Assembly (NCBI GenBank): GCA_030432235.1
Contig: JAUIHT010000001.1
Location: 620,001 to 684,000, forward strand
Direction: 5' to 3'
Length of the DNA stretch: 64,000 bases
Source of the DNA: Verrucomicrobiia bacterium
GTDB taxonomy: Bacteria; Verrucomicrobiota; Verrucomicrobiia; Opitutales; Cerasicoccaceae
Shown here: positions 60,772 to 64,000 of the stretch, one piece after another
Layout of the letters: each line of letters opens with the position of its first letter
Position numbering within the stretch: the first letter of the stretch is position 1
Notes under the pieces: generated by a model
Seen by the model: the letters and a program-made list of their open reading frames with translations, nothing else
Databases searched by the model: none
Told to the model about the DNA's origin: nothing
Made by a program: the position numbers and the translations under genes

Positions 60772-61674
60772 ATGACCCAAAAGAACAGAGCTATAGGCCA
60801 TCAAAATGATTCGCGATGGCTTGCCGCAGGCACGTTTGCGGTAATGTTAACATTTGCGGTGTCGCTGATGGCGGAACCAGTCTTCGTTGCCAATTTCAAC
60901 GGGTCAGGAGAGGGCACCGGCGGGCCTGAGGATCTGGTCCAACTAGGGGGAACAGGTATCCTGCGTTCGAACCAGATTGTAACGACTGCTATAGAGTCCG
61001 AGCCTGCGATGGGAGCCGGAAGTTATCTTAAAGTGACTACTCCGGACTGGCCTACGGTAGGCTTGGCTGACGCGGTTACTTTTACCCCTGCTTCGAAGGA
61101 ACATAGCTGGGCAGCCATGATGGATTTTACCTCCGGTAAAGTTACTATGGACGGTGCCTTCGATTTCTTTGTGCGGCCTGAGTCGACGGCTTCAGCTTAC
61201 GGCACAAATTGGTTTCGCCCTCTTGATATTGGCAATCCGTCCGGAGGGAATGTGCGGCTGGTGTTGAATACGATCGATGACGGTCGCCTGATGGTGAGCC
61301 TCATTTCAGGTCAGGGTGCATTCACCGTGGATGGCATCGAGCGCAACCAGGTGTTTGTCGCATTGGAATATCCTTTAACCGATGGCGCCGTATATCACTT
61401 GGGTGTCTCCTTCGCGACAAACGAGAAGTCCGGGGCAGTGACCATGTCGCTATTCATCCAAAGCGGTGATGGCCCCATGAAGGCTGATTACGCAAACGGC
61501 TCCAAGGAGTTCACCATCAACCCCGATGTCGTTGCCACTGGCCTGCCGTCAGGCAGCTTTAGCCTCAAGAGCGGAGTCTATGGCCCTGATTTGCCCACTC
61601 GAGTCATCGACTATGATTCATTCCGTTTATACGATTCCGTGCCGGATGTATTTCCTGGCATGGATGCGCATTGA
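60772..61674 (+). CDS. Secreted LamG-like protein, tailless paralog of the PEP-CTERM protein
   Basis: A 300-residue exported protein (signal peptide 'GTFAVMLTFAVSLMAEP'). It aligns along its length with the PEP-CTERM protein at 58982: 'VANFNGSGEGTGGPEDLVQL' versus 'EANFNGSGSGTGGPSDIVQY', and 'NWFRPLDIGNPSGGNVRL' versus 'NWFRPFDVGSTSDGGIRL'. It stops at 'DSVPDVFPGMDAH' with no sorting motif or hydrophobic helix, and the bases after the stop show no such tail in any frame. The true start is ATG 60772, 10 bp after the pseudopilin stop, although the frame stays open upstream. It is probably a freely secreted partner of the anchored paralog. Confidence 0.78.
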   Translation: MTQKNRAIGHQNDSRWLAAGTFAVMLTFAVSLMAEPVFVANFNGSGEGTGGPEDLVQLGGTGILRSNQIVTTAIESEPAMGAGSYLKVTTPDWPTVGLADAVTFTPASKEHSWAAMMDFTSGKVTMDGAFDFFVRPESTASAYGTNWFRPLDIGNPSGGNVRLVLNTIDDGRLMVSLISGQGAFTVDGIERNQVFVALEYPLTDGAVYHLGVSFATNEKSGAVTMSLFIQSGDGPMKADYANGSKEFTINPDVVATGLPSGSFSLKSGVYGPDLPTRVIDYDSFRLYDSVPDVFPGMDAH

Positions 61675-61725
61675 ATCTGTTAGGCGCGTTCCATGTTCAT
61701 CAAATTTCAATGCCTATTCTTTGAG

Positions 61726-64000
61726 ATGAAAGTACGTTTTTTATCCTTATCTGCGGTGCTCACCTTTTGGGGGTGGCAACAGGAAGCCCTGTGCATGCCC
61801 GGCGGCAGTTCGGAGGCAAGCGAGCTCTCCACAGGCATGATGAAGCGTCAATTCTTGGATGCCGAGTCACTGCGAGGCTACGGCGAGGTATCTGGTGTTG
61901 CTTACGAGAGCAATGATGGGTGTGTCCTGGAGATCACGTGCGAGGATGAAGCGCATGCCCGGTTGACACAAAGCAAGTATCTCTCGGACTTGGATGTTCT
62001 GCCTGGCGTGGCAGTGGAAGAGGTTAGTGTGGATGGCATACAAGCGGCCTTGCGCCATGCGGAAGGGCAGGGGTGGATAGCTGCGCTGCAGTCGGAAAAC
62101 CGAGTGGTGATTATTTCCGCATCGGAGCTAAATAGTCTGAAAGCGTTGATAGCTGACATTGCTGCTGGTAGCCCCGGACTTTGGTCCGGCGTGTCGCGGG
62201 CGACTGTCCCTATGTGGTTGGACCGTTGGGACCGCTATGGTTTCCGCTTTTATTACAGACCGTGGGAGCTGCCCAAGGGAGAGTCATTGACGACCTACGA
62301 TTTTGCGGAAGAGTTTTCTTTTGCGGAGCAAAGTGATCATGCCGGGATTATCCACTGGGCTAATTTTAACGACATTGATACCGCAGCGGGGCTGACCAAC
62401 GAGGTCTGGTGGAACTGGTCCAGTGACGGTGCAGTGGATAAAGGTCTGCCGGTAGGCTTGAATATCATGACGGGTGGTACCGGAAAGTCTTCGTTCTTTA
62501 ACGTGTTTCGCGACCAGGCTGCCAGCCATATGCCGCAATTTTCAGGTGGCTTTCACCGTGTGGCTTCCCCTTATTTGGGCGGTAATGGCATGCTCTCCTG
62601 GGGGGCGACGGATGCCAAGGACGCGGAGCTTGCGGTATTGCAGCAAATGGTCGAGACCTATGCGTCGAAGCCCAATCTGGTTACGGTGCTCGAGCCCCAT
62701 GGCGAAATCCGCCACGGCGTCCACAACTTCTTTCTGGAATACGGCCCGGTAGCGGATGCTTCTTACGTGAAATTTTTGCAGGAGCGCTATGCCTCCGTTG
62801 AGCAGCTTAACGATGCGTGGGGGACGAACTACACATCATGGAGCCAAGTACGCGTCCCGGAAATCGCATCATTCCTGGGCTGGGGAGATGAGGCTCTTGA
62901 TTTGTCGGGTGATTGGCGTATTCAGCACGAGGCATTCATTGAGGGCGATTCCTACACTGAAGAGGAATTGGAAACCAGGATGCGAACAAAGGTGGTGCCG
63001 ACTCAGGGTGCTCCGGAGGAATGGTTCACCGAGACTTTCGACGATTCTTCCTGGCCTGTTGTGACTGCGCCGGGCCACGACAGGACGCTCTTCCTGCCAC
63101 ATCGGCCAGCCGTTTATCGCCGCAGCTTTGATGTCAATCAAGATTGGCTCACGGCACATCCGAAAGCCTGGCTGTATGTGTGGGACATGAATTTCGGTAC
63201 CCACGATAAGGTCCAGGTCGTCCTCAACGGACAGCCTGTCAGCGAGACAAAAGTGCTGCACGTAACACCGCATTGGGTAGCCGTTGAAGTAGGGTCATTG
63301 CTACGCCCGACCGACAATCAGCTTAGTATTCGCCTGCCCAAAGGATACTTGGCTTACCGGGTTTACCTGTCACCGGATGAACCTTTGCAATACCCCGATC
63401 TCGGCCCTGGGTTAAACGCCCAGTGGGTGGACTTTATCGATTGGAATGCCGATATACGCGTTGATATGGTTCGTCGCGGTATGGAGATGATTCGTCAGGC
63501 GGCTCCGAACCAGCAGATTGTCCTGATGGCGCCGGACTACTACGCTGACGGAATCAAAGAGATGGCGAAACAGTATGGAGGCAATTTTCATAACACAGGC
63601 TACATGGGTGTCTTTTACGCGGACTATCTGCCGTCACTTATGAGAGGCGCCAATATGCCTTTCAGCTTGGAGCCCGGTAGCCCGGCGCCTGATTTGCAGG
63701 ATTTCAAAAAGAAGCTGGGGCTTTATAGCACCGAGGGCCTGCAAGGGCTGGATTACTATATCCACATTGGTAGCGTGATGTGGGACCCGAAAATCCGAAA
63801 TTATTTTCAAGATAATCTGCCGCTGGTTGATTTGATCGGAAAATACCACTCTCCGCGTGCCGAAGTCGCGGCTTTGTACGCGACGCGAAGCACCGGCTAT
63901 ACCGGCTATCCGTGGGGGCAGGATTCGAACACCAACCTGGCTTCGGGTTACTGGAAGTGGAACGTGCGTGCTTACCTGGATGATCGGTACGAGAGTGACG
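61726..64000 (+). CDS. Secreted GH42-like (beta-galactosidase-type) enzyme, 3' end outside the window
   Basis: An open frame of 758 codons without a stop, running off the end. Signal peptide 'MKVRFLSLSAVLTFWGWQQEA'. Residues ~170-405 form the first part of a clan GH-A barrel with the GH42-type phrase 'ERYASVEQLNDAWGTNYTSW'; the acid/base candidate lies in 'TVLEPHGEIRHG'. A jelly roll is inserted at ~400-560 ('VYRRSFDVNQDWLTAHPKAW', 'VQVVLNGQPV'). The barrel resumes at ~565 ('WVDFIDWNADIRVDMVRRGM'), with a nucleophile candidate in 'NMPFSLEPGS'. It is probably a galactosidase-type exoenzyme; the insert makes a standard GH42 unlikely. It follows the tailless LamG-like gene by 51 bp. Confidence 0.7.
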   Translation, partial: MKVRFLSLSAVLTFWGWQQEALCMPGGSSEASELSTGMMKRQFLDAESLRGYGEVSGVAYESNDGCVLEITCEDEAHARLTQSKYLSDLDVLPGVAVEEVSVDGIQAALRHAEGQGWIAALQSENRVVIISASELNSLKALIADIAAGSPGLWSGVSRATVPMWLDRWDRYGFRFYYRPWELPKGESLTTYDFAEEFSFAEQSDHAGIIHWANFNDIDTAAGLTNEVWWNWSSDGAVDKGLPVGLNIMTGGTGKSSFFNVFRDQAASHMPQFSGGFHRVASPYLGGNGMLSWGATDAKDAELAVLQQMVETYASKPNLVTVLEPHGEIRHGVHNFFLEYGPVADASYVKFLQERYASVEQLNDAWGTNYTSWSQVRVPEIASFLGWGDEALDLSGDWRIQHEAFIEGDSYTEEELETRMRTKVVPTQGAPEEWFTETFDDSSWPVVTAPGHDRTLFLPHRPAVYRRSFDVNQDWLTAHPKAWLYVWDMNFGTHDKVQVVLNGQPVSETKVLHVTPHWVAVEVGSLLRPTDNQLSIRLPKGYLAYRVYLSPDEPLQYPDLGPGLNAQWVDFIDWNADIRVDMVRRGMEMIRQAAPNQQIVLMAPDYYADGIKEMAKQYGGNFHNTGYMGVFYADYLPSLMRGANMPFSLEPGSPAPDLQDFKKKLGLYSTEGLQGLDYYIHIGSVMWDPKIRNYFQDNLPLVDLIGKYHSPRAEVAALYATRSTGYTGYPWGQDSNTNLASGYWKWNVRAYLDDRYESD

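Noticed and set aside
61675-61725. Possible frameshifted PEP-CTERM tail after the LamG-like paralog
   Set aside because: None of the three frames shows a PE motif, hydrophobic helix or basic end, so the tailless form is treated as natural.
1-64000. tRNA, rRNA, CRISPR, insertion sequence, integrase or exosortase genes
   Set aside because: Looked for and not seen; no cloverleaf-like stretch, regular spacer array, transposase motif or exosortase (EpsH-like) protein was recognised.

Overview
The window looks like the chromosome of a polysaccharide-degrading Verrucomicrobiota bacterium, most likely of the Opitutales/Puniceicoccales type and probably marine. The evidence is the combination of PEP-CTERM surface proteins, stand-alone prepilin-like proteins with an H-X9-DG tail motif, a Verru_Chthon cassette protein A, LacI and GntR-LacI regulators, formylglycine sulfatases and many glycoside hydrolases. 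No rRNA, tRNA, CRISPR array, transposase or phage gene was seen.

Layout. (1) 1-3.3 kb: the 3' end of a large secreted PKD/LamG-like protein, a PEP-CTERM protein and a LamG-like protein. (2) 3.3-8.6 kb: an amino-sugar operon on the minus strand (NagB-like deaminase fused to a LmbE-like domain, ROK kinase, PIG-L deacetylase) with a divergent AraC regulator; a 76/77-bp tandem repeat lies at the nagB-kinase junction. (3) 8.6-15.6 kb: a sugar nucleotidyltransferase, a sulfatase, then an operon cupin / UPF0261 (Tm-1 N-half) / phosphoenolpyruvate-hydrolase-like TIM barrel (Tm-1 C-half) / aldo-keto reductase, preceded by an XRE-cupin regulator. (4) 15.8-25.3 kb: GntR-LacI regulator, PEP-CTERM-like protein, GH50-like enzyme, pseudopilin, GH127-like enzyme and GH38 alpha-mannosidase. 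(5) 25.4-39.3 kb: beta-helix protein, LacI regulator, pseudopilin, PEP-CTERM-like protein, then an operon of GPH sugar transporter, two sulfatases and a giant GH2-like protein. (6) 39.3-50.1 kb: two paralogous GH16 enzymes, LacI regulator, PEP-CTERM protein, an orphan Verru_Chthon protein A and a small secreted protein. (7) 50.1-58.5 kb: an unknown all-helical protein with an acetyltransferase, GH29 fucosidase, a 1217-residue beta-helix protein and a secreted esterase, all on the minus strand. (8) 59-64 kb: PEP-CTERM protein, pseudopilin, a tailless paralog of the PEP-CTERM protein, and a GH42-like enzyme that runs off the window.

How it fits together (inference). Secreted hydrolases, a secreted sulfatase and beta-helix lyase-like proteins would cut a complex sulfated, fucose-, mannose- and galactose-containing glycan. 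The GPH transporter would import products. Enzymes without signal peptides (GH29, GH38, GH127-like, two sulfatases, amino-sugar enzymes) would finish the job in the cytoplasm. Four carbohydrate modules each carry their own regulator and/or PEP-CTERM protein plus a prepilin-like protein, which suggests a repeated surface capture or secretion arrangement. A 15-bp motif occurs four times at 43.8-51.9 kb, always in the same orientation to the downstream gene, and may mark a local regulon.
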